Shown piece after piece: positions 19,408-31,129 of a stretch of 64,000 nt of DNA. The translations under genes were made by a program, and so were the position numbers. The notes beneath the pieces were generated by a model. That model saw only the letters and a list, made by a program, of their open reading frames with translations, was not told the DNA's origin and did not search any database. The number at the start of each line of letters is the position of its first letter. The stretch's first letter is position 1. This DNA comes from Centroberyx gerrardi. Its lineage: Eukaryota; Chordata; Actinopteri; Beryciformes; Berycidae. The stretch is from positions 20,040,676 through 20,104,675 of the forward strand of contig NC_136016.1 of the NCBI RefSeq assembly GCF_048128805.1, given 5' to 3'.

Positions 19408-20256
19408 GCGTGACATCGCGGCACCGTTGGACTGGCTTGGCGTTTGTGCGTGCCACGATAAACAACGGGAGAAGACCTGTGGAAGAGGAGATGCAGGGAA
19501 GAGGAAGCCCTTACTCCCCGTCAAGCCCTCGTCTGGAAGTAGTAAAAGTGTGAAAACTCTCAGCATCAGCAGAATGTTTTTATTTAATGAGTTTTCTTTG
19601 CGTCCCTTGTGTGATCGCAGCGGTGCGTGTTCGAGATGAGGGGTTATTAGGTCGAGAGGAGACGGGGTGTGACACTAGACTGGCACTGAACCACGTCATG
19701 CCCATTTTACTCATTTGCTCACAGCCTTATTTTGTGTGTGACTACACAATCACTCACACTTCCCAAAATGTCATTTCGAAATATCTACATTTTACTCTTG
19801 TTTTTTGAGGATTAAAGAATGTATGACGTTTTAAGGATTTCAGATGTCTTACAGTTGTCCTTGTCGGGTTTTTATGTGCCATTTTATGTTTATTTATTGA
19901 TCAGCTGTACTTCCCAGACATATTTTCTTATGATAATAGAAATTGGGGATTCCAGTAACACACATGCATGTGTTGATTTTTAGTGTGGAACTGCTAGATA
20001 TGCATTACGCTACCACTGCTGGTTAATTTATATTTGCCTGTATCATGTTTTCTATTCCCGCAGCTAGTTTTCTTCAAGTAGTAAGAAGGACGTGCCAATT
20101 CAGTTTGGAATAGGTTATATTTGATGAATGCTGATAGTGCAGTTGAATAAAGACATTTTTTTGTGTAAAAATCTGTTCCGCTCTTTATTTCTATACTTAA
20201 TTACAGATGACATTAAAATGAAATGTGATTTTTTTGTGTCTGTGTGTATTTAATTG
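19408..20256 (+). other. lcmt1 3' UTR and downstream flank
   Basis: From the lcmt1 stop to the first MITE. AATAAA at 20146-20151 implies a 3' UTR of roughly 760 bases. The open frame crossing the stop region (19427-19639) has no recognisable domain and is taken as UTR. Confidence 0.7.
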
Positions 20257-21267
20257 TAGTACTTTACCTGTCAAAAGTTGTCAAAAATGTACTAAGTTTT
20301 TCATTCTCTTAAAGCCATTTTGATCTAAAGGCTTATGCTTAAATGCTTGAAATTTGTTTCTTAGACAAATATAAATAGTGAAGTTGATCCTATGTATGAA
20401 TTTCTTTCCAAAGCCTTTGCCTTTCCATCAAGGCAAAGGGCGGCTACTTTAAAGAATCTAAAATATAAGATAGTTTTGAAACCCTCATCCTACCGACTGG
20501 GGTACCCGCAGACCCCAGAGGTATACTTTTTGTCATATCTCACAGGTGCTTTATTCTATCATTCCAGTTTTTCATGACTTTGTCAATCGATTTGTTCCTA
20601 ATGACTTCATATCATTGTTTTCTGTTTCTGTTTTAATTAGTGCTTTTTAAAAATACCAATGTATTGGGGTCCTGGGGGACCCCAGTCAAAAGCACCCAAT
20701 TCCGCCTATGCAGTTTTAATAGATGGAACTATTTATTGAGTTCATGTTTGCCACGGGTCCTAATTTAAAGTATCACACACTATCAGGGGGGGTAGGGGCA
20801 CTCTGTCAGTCATTTTGAAGGAGACAGACACAGATGCAGCAGACAGATTTCCTCATGCGCTCTGTCGACCCTAAATACTGCTCTTCCTAAGGTAAGACAA
20901 TGTTCAAAGTCAGAAATACAATACATCATTTAATTAACTGTAACTTTCCTAAAATAATAATAATCTGTTTTTTTTTCAGATGACATTAATTACATAACTA
21001 ATAATGTTTTGAGAAGAAATAAGTTAACATTTTGCTATGATGGTTGTTTCTTACAGTAGTTTATTCTTGGGGTCCCCAGGGACCCCAGTCGGTAGTTAAA
21101 TATGTTGGTAAGATGAGGGTTAACGCTTTTTTTGGTCACTGCATAATTCCATTTGTGTTATTTCATAGTTTTGATGTCTTTACTTTTATTTGAAAATGTG
21201 AAAAATAGTAAAAATAAAGGAACACTAATAAAGGAACATTGTGTCCAAACTTTTGACTGGTAGTGTA
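20257..21267 (+). mobile_element. Tc1/mariner-like MITE, copy 2, interrupted by a nested element
   Basis: The halves match the 14.1-kb copy: left from about 20257 (TACCTGTCAAAAGTTG, internal GCCTTTGCCTTTCCATC) and right to about 21267 (ACTTTTGACTGGTAGTGTA). Between them lies an unrelated 640-bp element (20482-21119). Compared with copy 1, a few bases at the left insertion edge are missing. Confidence 0.85.
20482..21119. mobile_element. piggyBac-like MITE nested in the Tc1-like MITE
   Basis: The ends are inverted repeats: CCCTCATCCTACC on the left and, inverted, CCCTCATCTTACC on the right, with subterminal GACTGGGGT / ACCCCAGTC. TTAA follows the right end (21120-21123). The uninterrupted sister copy has TTAA at the equivalent point, matching piggyBac target choice. 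There is no transposase frame. Confidence 0.75.
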
Positions 21268-21933
21268 TGTCCTAATGGATTGGAATGCATTGACCTATGA
21301 GAGGCTTGCATTTATATTACATAATTATATTTGATTTATCATTTTGATAAATTACCCAGTTTGACCTTGTACAGCCGTTTCATAAACCACTGTTAATGGC
21401 ATGTGGCCATGTGATGGCAGGCTAGACACAGATGTGAAATGTTCTTTAAGTGTACGCCTGACTTGAATTTGAGATTATGACAATTTTACATGCTTATATT
21501 TATATATCCTGAGGTATTTGTCATTGAAAGAATAATGTTTACTCACTGTTAAGGTGGGTATTAATATACTTACTCTTGATTTCACTGGTATTAATGAAAC
21601 AATAGAAGCCTTGCTGTTCTCATCTTTATCTGTCCATCAATGTTCTCTGATAGTCAGCAACACCAGTTGCTAATCATTTTTATGAGCTCATAGTCTTTTC
21701 GTGGGTTAGTGCCAATAAGTATGAGAGCATAAACAATTGCAGGAAGGTGGGGCATCAGGAAAAAAATGGGGATGTGCGTATGTCCTTTATGCATTAGAAA
21801 AACTCCCACAACTCATCCTAAGACTACCTAAATGTGCATACATAACATTCCACTTGACCAGAGCACCTAGAGCAGGCAGTGGCTGACCGGTGATCCTGAC
21901 ACTCAGCACATACAGCTGCTTTTCCAAGTCAAG
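21268..21933 (+). other. Upstream flank of aqp8 copy 1
   Basis: AT-rich flank holding the presumed promoter of the first aqp8 gene. No clear TATA box or CpG island was seen. Confidence 0.5.
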
Positions 21934-24742
21934 ATGTCAGTGACAGAATCCAAGTCTGAGGTCTTCACCATAGCCGGTGCTGATACAGGAGAGACGACAA
22001 CAGAGAAAGGCAAAAACAACCCGAAGCAGAAGATTTGCACCATCTATGAGCAGTATGTCCAGCCGTGCCTCGCTGAGCTGTTTGGGACTACGCTGTTTGT
22101 GTTTGTGGGGTGCGCATCGGTCATCGGGAACGTGGGGGTGCAGGGCTCCATCCAGCCTGCAGTGGCTCATGGACTGGCGCTGGGAGTGCTGATCATGGTG
22201 CTGGGGCAAATCAGGTAAACACTAATGAAATTTTGTGTTCACTAATGTTTGATATTTGATCTGTAAGGCTGATCAATTCTCATTTCCATAATATTGGAAA
22301 GGCCTACATCATATAATCTTAAGATTTGTCTTATGAAATTCCTCCACAAATCTTCTGTATAGAATAGAATGAAATGTATAGCATTTGGTGGACTCTTTAA
22401 TCCAAAAGAAGTAAATCTTAGTGTTTGCTTTAACCTCTTTGGAGTACCAGGTGGGTGGAGTTTACTGCATTTCTAATAATGTCAGGTAAATTGTGACAGC
22501 AGACAATACTTTCAAATGCTTTCCTGCATCTATTTAACCTCCATAGTTTTGTCCTGTGTGAGACCCATATCTGGTACTCCAAGAAGGTTAAAACAAATAC
22601 AAACAATCATTTGCAAATGCTGTTTTAACCCAGGTCTTATGCATACGTGTCATTATCATTATCACTTTTTATTACCATTCACATGACATGCATTTACGTA
22701 TCTGCTTGTGAGGGACATAACAGTAAAGTTTATCATGTTGTTTTTAGTGGAGGGCACTTTAACCCCGCGGTGTCTCTGAGCGTCTACCTGTGTGGAGGGA
22801 TGGAGCTGACCCTGCTGGGGCCCTACGTCCTCGCTCAGCTGTCTGGGGGGATGATCGGCGCTGGTTTGGCTAAGGTAAGAAGAAACAGACTGTACACTAT
22901 GCATTGCATAATAGTCCGCATTGCATTTTTCAATAATCTGGCAATTAACCACTGCAGAATAGATCATTTTTGAGTATCTCACAAACAACTGGTATTACAA
23001 TTCTTCATTCCTGACACAAGGTAATGTGAAGCTGTGATATAAGTGATATTCTTTTTTTTAATATATATATACAGTATATATATATATACTTTATTGTGTT
23101 ATTCAAAAGTCAATTACATTACTAGGTTTAACAATTCTTACTGTTCAGACACATTTTTCATTTATTCATTTTTATGCTGTAGGATAAAGAAAGAAGTGAA
23201 GTGGGAAAGGCAAAGAAAGAGAAAAAATGATATGTGATATTCACTGATTACATTATCTCAGCCAAACCCATTTCAAACATTACTCCTATAGAATGGGAAT
23301 AAATGGAAAAGAGAGATGTCATATTGATCTAATTCTAATGTTCTTTTCGTTCTGCTTCCAGGCTATTTACCCCTCCCCGATGTTCATGGTTTCCTCTGGA
23401 GGAGCCTTCAACGTGGTGAAAACCACCGGCGCTCTGGGCGGAGCCACGGTGGCAGAGATGATGATGACTCTGTTCCTGACCACGGTGGTGTGCATGGGGG
23501 CCGTCAACAGCCGAACACGTTCACAGTCGGCTCCTTTCTGCATCGGCCTCACGGTGACAGCCAGCATACTGGCTGGGTAAGGACTTCAGCAGAACCAGGG
23601 GTGTAGCTAGGAATTATGGGTCCCTATGCTCAGAAAGTTGACTCTGGGCCCCCCTCCTCTTGTCGCCACACCACCATTATTCCAGCTAGGAAAAACATCT
23701 ATATGTCTACCCATCCACAGCTCAAATAGACAATAGACATAGACAATTATCAGACGCATCCCTAATTGAAATGAATGGGTTTTGGGCGTTACCCTGATCG
23801 AGCTCATCAGCTGTCATCATAACCAAACTTTCACCAGTATTCCTCTGTTCATTGCTGTGTGTTGTCTGTTGTTTCAGAGGGTCGGTGTCTGGAGCCTGTA
23901 TGAACCCGGCCCGAGCGCTCGGCCCGGCAGTGGTGGCCAACTACTGGGACCATCACTGGATCTACTGGGTGGGACCCACCTGTGGCGCACTGCTCACTGT
24001 CAGCTTCATTCGGTAGGTATACAGTGGGAGCATTCAGGGCAGAAATTGTTTGAAGGCCACTTTTACTATTTTAAAGGCAGACTAAATTTTTGGAACAGAA
24101 TAAAACCTCTAAATGATGGTTGGTTACTTGCCAAAGGGACTAACAAAACTTACCATCTATAGCCAAAATTTACCAGCATTTGGTAAAGCCTAGTGACTTT
24201 TAAGATTAGAACATATGTCTGAAATTGCCATCTGCTATTGGCAAAGATCAGCCAATAGCAGATGGCAATTTCAGTAGCATGCTTTTCACCATTAGATGTC
24301 AGGCTTTACACAGATTTGGGTTTGTGGTTTAGTTACTCTTTAAACCTCAGTGGGCGGGGCCAAAGAGCAACAGTTTTTCAGAACAGAAGTTAGCTAACTA
24401 GCAACTTCCTCTCTCTTGCCTCTTTCGCTGGGTTTCAATCTGATGTTACTTAACCAGAATTAATTTTTAATTCTTTGACTCAATATACACAAAATGACAC
24501 AATATACCGATGACTGAGGTATAGGTATATCACAGTATTTGTATTGGTAATGTTTACTTGGCTATATTAGTTGAATCAAGCTATTATTGATGATGGAATG
24601 TGATTTATTAACATGGCTGTGAATCATATATAGCATGTATGGCAATGATCCAACTTCACTGTGATCTATTCACTAATTTAAAGTATTTCTCTCATGCAGG
24701 TTGCTGTTTGGTGACCAGAAGACTCGAGTCATGTTGAAGTGA
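21934..24742 (+). CDS. aqp8: Aquaporin-8, tandem copy 1
   Basis: Five exons: 21934-22214, 22748-22874, 23362-23576, 23878-24012, 24700-24742, all GT-AG, giving 266 residues. The protein has the AQP8 six-helix membrane channel layout. The first box is GGHFNPAVS (Asn99-Pro100-Ala101) and the second [13 protein letters not shown]. The His of the AQP8-type selectivity filter appears in AVAHGLALG. The N-terminus is long, polar and cytosolic, and the protein ends [11 protein letters not shown]8 proteins conduct water and also ammonia and hydrogen peroxide. Exons 2-5 have exactly the same lengths (127, 215, 135, 43) and phases as the next gene, showing tandem duplication. AATAAA lies at 24967-24972. 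Intron 4 carries a perfect 24-bp hairpin. Which of the zebrafish aqp8 paralogs this matches cannot be settled by eye. Confidence 0.95.
24219..24274. repeat. Perfect 24-bp-arm inverted repeat in aqp8 copy 1 intron 4
   Basis: The left arm 24219-24242 (CTGAAATTGCCATCTGCTAT...) is exactly complementary to the right arm 24251-24274, around an 8-base loop AAAGATCA. It lies inside a MITE-like stretch (about 24050-24300) related to 1690-1870. Confidence 0.85.
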
Positions 24743-25351
24743 ATGTCTAATTTATTAAAAAGGGGGTACCTCCCAACTTGTTCGATGACAGCTTTTCCGT
24801 TTGGATGTTATATAAAAGGTTTATGCATTACACAGAGAATTGGATTGTAGCCTATTACTTAAATTTGTGTGTAAACATATTTTGAGTGCCTTTGGATCGG
24901 CTCCCTTTGCATTCTGAAATGTTAGCTTTTTTAAATGAAAATTTTGAATTATATATTTCATGTTGCAATAAAGTGTTTTATGGTATGGTTGTGATCCACT
25001 GTGATACTATTTATGTGGACTTTATATGAGTTTGGCAAAGGCAAGAACAGTTTGAATGGAATTTTGATAATAAATTATATACCTTGAACAAATGATCACA
25101 CTTTTCTGTTATCTATTTACAGACTTTTTATAATCATTGTTTGGTTCAAAGTCCTTGAATGGAAAACCATGCTTTGATAGTTTTATTACTTAAAAGATGG
25201 TGCAAGGACAGGGCATTGTACTACACAATAAAGCTAGATTAGAATCATAAAGCAATGCCCTTGGATGAAACATGGCACTGTTTCATTACTTACAATGAAT
25301 ACTGAAAACATTTACATTCCAAAACTATGCATATGCATCCTGATAAATGGA

Positions 25352-25407
25352 CGAGGATGATGATGATGATGATGAGGATGATGATGATGATGATGAGGAT
25401 AAGGATG

Positions 25408-25445
<38 letters not shown>
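25352..25445 (+). repeat. (GAT)n trinucleotide microsatellite
   Basis: A nearly uninterrupted GAT/GAG run of about 90 bases. It produces artificial poly-Asp and poly-Ser open frames on the two strands. Confidence 0.95.
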
Positions 25446-25939
25446 AATTTGCACATAGCAATGTCCACCTCCTTCATTAAAATTAATAATGAAAAGATAT
25501 GCTTTCCAAAACTATGCATATGCATCCTGATAAATTGATCATACTGACAGTAATGATGACGATGATGATAATAATGAAGAAGATGGATCAGCACCATTGC
25601 TGCAGTCCTTTTAAACCGACGTCACCTCATTGCATCTATGTAACATTGTGAGAGTATATAGACACATACACACATAGGACATAGGACATTGCATAACACT
25701 TTTTGTAGCTCCTTAATTACATTGAATAACGATTTGTGACAAAATGTATGCATGTGCATCCTGACAAAGTGATGATGATGAGGATGATGACTGATCAGAC
25801 TCAGACTCAGAGTCTAGTATTATAATCCCTGTAGGGCAATTGGTGTGCAGCAATTTACAATACAAAACACACACACCCATACATGAACATAATACAAAGG
25901 GTCACAATTGCATGTGGTAAAGTGCTTAGTGCCTATGCT

Positions 25940-26350
25940 GCTGTAGGACTTCAAGGTCAAGTTTGTTTATTTATAAAGCCCTTTATCACATGCATGTCTC
26001 AAAGGACTTTACAGAGAATGAGGCTAACTAGATCTAACTGATCAAACATCAGGAAGTGCAGAAGACACACAAAAACAGATTATAGCAAGACAAAACAGCC
26101 TAGCTATTCTACATAGCCTAACCTGCCCGGCTCCACCAGCCTTAGACCCTCAGTGCATGCAAGGAAAAACTTCCAAGAAAAATGGAAGAAAGCTTGGACA
26201 GACCGAGTCACAGAGCGATCCTCTACCGGGACGGCTGAGCATGCAATAGGTGCCGGGACAAACAGTAACAATAACGTGGGCGATAATGACAAGAGAAAAA
26301 CAGAAAAACTTCTCCTTCTCCTTATGTACTGTTTAGTAAATTGATGGCTG
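25940..26350. repeat. Probable retroelement 3' fragment
   Basis: The string TTTATTTATAAAGCCCTTTA followed by TCTCAAAGGACTTTACAGAG resembles the 3' region of widespread fish non-LTR retroelements. There is no reverse transcriptase frame. Family placement is tentative. Confidence 0.4.
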
Positions 26351-26957
26351 AGGGAACGAAGCTATGTTTGTATTTATTGGTCCTAATCTTAGGCAGTTGC
26401 TATTGGACACCTGAGGACAGAGAGAGAAATTCAGGATGAATCTAGGGCAGCGCTTGGATCCCTCTAATTCTGATCTGACCTGATCTGCACCCATTGACTG
26501 TGGGACGGCCTTGAGCAGCTCGGTTTAAACATTATCAACCCTACGTCTTAAAAAAAGGTCACCTTGATGATTTCTTGGAGAGCTGTCAGATTTGTCTCGA
26601 CTCCATCTAAAGACAAGCTCAGGTAGGCGGAAAAGAGTTGAAGATCAGAATCAGTCTGAGGTCAAGGTACTGGCTGGGGGAACGCATTGATATAAGAAAC
26701 CTTCCAATATCTTTCGCCTTTGATGTTTTATGATCTGTGATGCAATACCAATCCAGCCTCCCAACTGTTGGCTGTGATTATAAATGATCACAACACCTTC
26801 CTGTGCCCTTCACTTAGTCTGCAGGCTGAGTCGAGGAGGTACTGGAGGTGCACAGGCAGGCGAAGAGCTATCTTTCTTAACGAGATCATCTGTGAGAGCT
26901 TTCCTAGAACCCAAGTAGAGTCTCTCAGGAGTAAAACAAAACCTGAGAACAGCCACG

Positions 26958-28711
26958 ATGGGAGTCGAGAAAATGGAAATGGAGGACACAGACTCTACTC
27001 TGATGGAGAAGGGCAAGAGGTCGCCCATTCCCAGAGCTCCCAACAAGTACGAGAAGCTGTTCCAGCCCTGCCTGGCCGAGATCGTGGGGACCATGTTCTT
27101 CGTCTTCATCGGCTGCGTGTCTGTCATCGAGAACGTCCCGGCAGCTGGCAGGGTGCAGCCGGCGCTGGTGCACGGCCTGGCAGTGGCAATAATGGTGGCA
27201 GTCATGGATAACATCAGGTAAAGCTTGTTTTTGTTGTTCAGAATCATATGCTCTGTGAAAATGGCATTGCATTTACAGTTTGTCTTCTCAACCACAGAAT
27301 GAAGGAATGAAGGAATGCTGCTTTATGTTTGTGTGCAGTCACTGAATACGTGTTGAGTCTTATCTTATCTTTGTAGCATTATCATTAACCCCACACACAA
27401 GTAATACATATATGCATAGTTTGAGTAAAATGGATCTCCTGCAGTTTGCATTGTCTCTGCCTTTTAAAGCCACAGTCTTCCACTTGCTCTCAGCCTTTTC
27501 TCTGTTGCTTCTCTCTTTTCCCAGCGGTTCCCATTTCAACCCGCCCTTCACCATTGCCATCTACCTGTGTGGAGGCATGGAGTTGATGATGGTGGGTCCG
27601 TACCTCGTCAGCCAGCTGATTGGAGGAGTGCTGGGGGCTGGAATGGCAAAGGTCAGTTGGAAGCCGATTTGAAAGGAAGCACAGAGATAAAGCCGTTCAT
27701 TATCCGTAGTGAAATTGCACAACAGTATGATTCTTGCAGGATGTGATAAGATGCATGTTTGGACACTTTTGCACACACAGCTGCATGACTTTAACTATGA
27801 AGTTGACTGTGAATTCCTTGGGGAAGACAAATGCATATTTCTCACCCCGATCTTTCACAGATAATGGTGCCTGCAGACCGCTACTTCAACGCCACAGGAG
27901 CGGCGTTTGATATCCTCAAGTCAGAAAACCAGCTGCCCGGTGCCGTCTTTGGAGAGGTTGCCATGACCTGCTTGGTCACCATGGTGGTGCTGCTGGTGGC
28001 CGTCAACAGCAAGACCAAAACACCCTTGGCTCCTTTCCTGGTGGGCTGCACCGTCATCATCAACATCCTGGCTGGGTGAGATAAGAGAGCTTCTGGGAAA
28101 GGGCTGAGACCTGAGTTACTGTTGTATCCCCCATAGAATGTGTTATATGTGTGCTAGACATGTCACATCATTGTTATCTACGTCTGTGTTACATATTATT
28201 ACACTGAACTTGATTAAAATTGAAAGACTCCCCACACTCCCCAAAAAACAGCTACTATTTCTATATCCAACTATCCTTTAATTGGGTCAATGACAAATAA
28301 GTTTTTCAAAATGGAAAAAAAAAGCTGACCAGAAAAAAAAAGACCAAAAATGGATTTCAAATGCAATTTGAAGTCCTTGACCCAGTTGCTGGACTAATTC
28401 TGCTGTTTCCTGGTGCAGGGGCGATGTGTCAGGAACTTGTCTGAACCCTGCCAGGGCTTTTGGCCCGGCTGTGATGGCCAACTACTGGACCTACCACTGG
28501 GTTTACTGGGTGGGACCAATAGGAGGAGGCCTGGTGGCTGCTGCATTGCTCAGGTAAGAGAAGGCAGAATGGATTGGATTTTGTCTCTTCATCATGGGCT
28601 AATCCTCAAATAAATCAAATGACAAGAGAGATAACACCAAAATCGAAATGTCTCTCCTCTCTTTGCAGGCTCGTTCTTGGTGACGAGAAGATACGAGTCG
28701 TTATGAAATGA
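26958..28711 (+). CDS. aqp8: Aquaporin-8, tandem copy 2, with NPP first box
   Basis: Five exons: 26958-27217, 27525-27651, 27861-28075, 28419-28553, 28669-28711, all GT-AG, giving 259 residues. The AQP8-type channel is complete. The second box is intact ([13 protein letters not shown]) and the filter His appears in ALVHGLAVA. The first box, however, reads SGSHFNPPF: Asn92-Pro93-Pro94, from AACCCGCCC at 27538-27546. The family norm and the neighbouring copy have NPA. The Pro could alter the cap of half-helix B lining the pore. It is otherwise free of damage, so probably functional. The C-terminus EKIRVVMK parallels copy 1. AATAAA lies at 28928-28933. Confidence 0.95.
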
Positions 28712-29212
28712 TCGCACCTCTTTTGTATGATAATTAGCTCCATTCTTACTCTGAAGACAATGAAGCTGGAGACTTTGTGTGTTTGAAACTCGGCACACCA
28801 GCAGATGTCAGTAGATACTTGTCCATGTCATGTCATGCCTTAACGCCCTGTAGCCTTTCTGTTGTTAATAGTTTTCTTATTTCGCTGATGCCAGACTGCC
28901 TGCTCTGTAGATCATGTTCCGGAATGAAATAAAGACATATAGACAAAACATGGGTGATCTCCTCATTTGTTTCCCCGCCTACAAAGACCATAAAGAAAGG
29001 CTGTAAAATACTTTGGATCAGACCGTTGAATGATATTATTGTTTGAGGCTGGCGCAGGTATAAAGTCATAAAAGCACTAGAGGCCAGATATAAATGACAG
29101 ACAACCTTATCAGTTATGTTTATTATGCAATTTATTCTTTAATTTTTCACCAAGAGTTACAAGGCCATGTAAGGTATTTCCAGCTGGAGCAGGAATCCCT
29201 CCTGGCTGCGGC

Positions 29213-31129
29213 TCAGCGGTATTTCTCAGACAGAGCCAGAGCCACATTGGCCAGGAACTTGTCAAAGGCGACGTGGACCTCCGGGGTGAAGTCATTAGGG
29301 AACATGATGGCGAGCACCACGAGGATGTTGTGGTTCAGGATCTGTGGATGAGAGAGGAACCAATTTATAGCAAAACAAAGCCATCTTTACCAGTCCTTTA
29401 GTGGAGTTTGAAGTCTTAAAAATCCAATTTTTCTTAAAACAAGCGAAGAAATGTGCTAATGGGGTGAGGCAATGTCACTTCTTTACAATGTAAATTAATT
29501 TGTTTCAACAATTTTCTTGAATCAAGTCAGATTAGATTCATACTAGTGGAGGGATCTGCCTTGTTCCAAGATAGGATCGTTTTAAGAAAATCTGACTGAA
29601 TTGGAAACACGTGAAATTATCTCGCTCAGCTGGCAGATTATTTCGTTTGTTTAAGAAAAATACGTTTTTGAGAATGAAAGCTTGACTTTATGACTTGTTA
29701 AGGTGGAGATTTCTGCAGCGCTCCTGGGTAATTTACGCGCAAAGTACCCGTGTGTAAAAGCCAGTTAGTTTTGTGCGTTTCGATGAGACCGAATCTGAAC
29801 TGTAATTATGAATTTAAAGTCAATCTCAGTACAAGACAGTCTACCTTTGCCGGTGTGTTTGAGTCCTGTCTCACCTTGAAGTTGGCCGGGTCCACCCGCA
29901 GCGTGAAGGCGTGCAGCTCGCTGAGCTCCAGCAGGCCGCCACACAGGTCGTCAATCTTGGCCACCGCGTCGGCGACTCCCCCCATCACCACCTTTCCGTG
30001 GTTCTTCACCGGGGCGGACTTGGGGCCCAGGTCTGACCAGTGGGAGAAGTAGGTTTTGGTTTGCGGATAGACGGCGATCATCCTGCCGGGGTGGAGATGA
30101 TGAAGCTGAAATCAGTTACAAGTGGTCGACATTTGGAGGGCTAGTCTGATTTCGAATGAGCAAACTAGATCTACGACATATGTATTTAAATGTATGGGCT
30201 CCAGTGGCGCAATCGGTCAGCGCGCGGTACTTATAAGACAGTATCCTGCAGAGTAATGCCGAGGTTGTGAGTTCGAGCCTCACCTGGAGCAACGAACTGC
30301 TTTTGGTTAATAATTCACAGACTAAATTGGAAAGAGACGCAGCACCAGGAATACAAGTTTACGTTTATTTGTAAGCAGTATTGGGGGTAACTTGTTACTT
30401 TGTAACGCGTAATAGTATTCAGATTACTTATTTGTGGTAACTAGAAACTTAATGCGCTATTTTCAATTGGTGTAGCCTACTTGGTTATTAATTACTTTTT
30501 AAAATTAGAACTTCGGTACTTTTATTTTCCTTTCATACCTATTGTTGCATTTTTGTGGCATCACGTGCCAACAAGCTGCTAATTTAAAGGCAGTCTAGTC
30601 TGCTTAGTATAAATGAGATTGTCTTATACTGTTATAAAATCCCAAGACCAAAGCTTTTGCTCTGATTAAATAATGACACAATTGACAGCACGAGCCATAT
30701 TGCAACGGCGTGTTTTTGAAGTGGGTAACGCAAAGTAGCCTACTGTAATGAGTTACTGTTAATAGAGTAGCCTAACTTTGTAACTTAACCAGTTCATGTC
30801 TAAGATGTAACGAATTAAAGTAACGAATTATTTTTAAAAGTAACTTTCTCCAACAACGTTTAAGAGACAGTTGGCGGCAGACGCAGCAGGCATCACGATC
30901 ACCTTCTGTCACCTTCTACCAGGTGAACCACTCCTTAGCTGCATAGACACATGGTATTATACAGCATGTCATAAAAACAAACATTCTGATATTAATTTCC
31001 TTTCATTAAACCCTGGGTGAAGCGTCATGGTTACCTGGCCAGAGCGGCAGCACCGATCTGATCCGCTCTCTTGGAGATCTTGGCCCACACGGCTTTGACG
31101 GTCGCCTTGTCTTTGTCAGTCAGACTCAT
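29213..31129 (-). CDS. Alpha-globin, adult type
   Basis: Exons 31129-31035, 30082-29875 and 29341-29213, with splice positions typical of vertebrate alpha-globins (codon 31/32 split, then phase 0). The product is 143 residues with the initiator Met. It starts [17 protein letters not shown] and ends ALALSEKYR. The distal His (E7) is in VKNHGKVV (residue 60) and the proximal His (F8) in SELHAFTLR (residue 89). It would pair with the beta chain encoded head to head 2.5 kb away to make tetrameric hemoglobin in red cells. Intron 1 (about 950 bp) is unusual: it contains an antisense tRNA-Ile gene and a MITE. AATAAA signals on this strand lie at 29119-29124 and 29131-29136. A CACCC-like GGGTGGGACC and a TTTAA box upstream (31220-31260) form the probable promoter. 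Intact; expressed stage unknown. Confidence 0.95.
30198..30291 (+). tRNA. tRNA-Ile (anticodon TAT), with intron
   Basis: Acceptor stem GCTCCAG/CTGGAGC with discriminator A; D stem GCGC/GCGC; anticodon stem CGGTA/TGCCG with loop CTTATAA; T stem GTGAG/CTCAC with TTCGAGC loop. A 20-base intron (30236-30255) follows position 37, as expected for vertebrate tRNA-Ile(UAU). The mature length is 74. A TTTT Pol III terminator lies at 30301. It is inside alpha-globin intron 1, on the opposite strand. Confidence 0.93.
30378..30860. mobile_element. GTAAC-rich MITE in alpha-globin intron 1
   Basis: It begins GTATTGGGGGTAACTTG with TTACTTTGTAACGCGTAAT and ends AAAAGTAACTTTCTCCAACA, an imperfect inverted terminal pair. 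The interior repeats GTAACG/GTTAC motifs. It is the same family as the block at 2935-3655. Non-coding. Confidence 0.65.

Larger units (their letters stand above)
24743..26957. other. Spacer between the two aqp8 genes
   Basis: It contains the 3' UTR of copy 1, a GAT trinucleotide microsatellite (25352-25445) and a probable retroelement fragment (25940-26350). The block CTTTCCAAAACTATGCATATGCATCCTGATAAA is present twice in shortened form (about 25316-25348 and 25502-25536), a small tandem duplication around the microsatellite. No extra gene was seen. Confidence 0.6.

Noticed and set aside
25325-25597. Poly-Ser and poly-Asp open frames
   Set aside because: Direct products of the GAT trinucleotide repeat.
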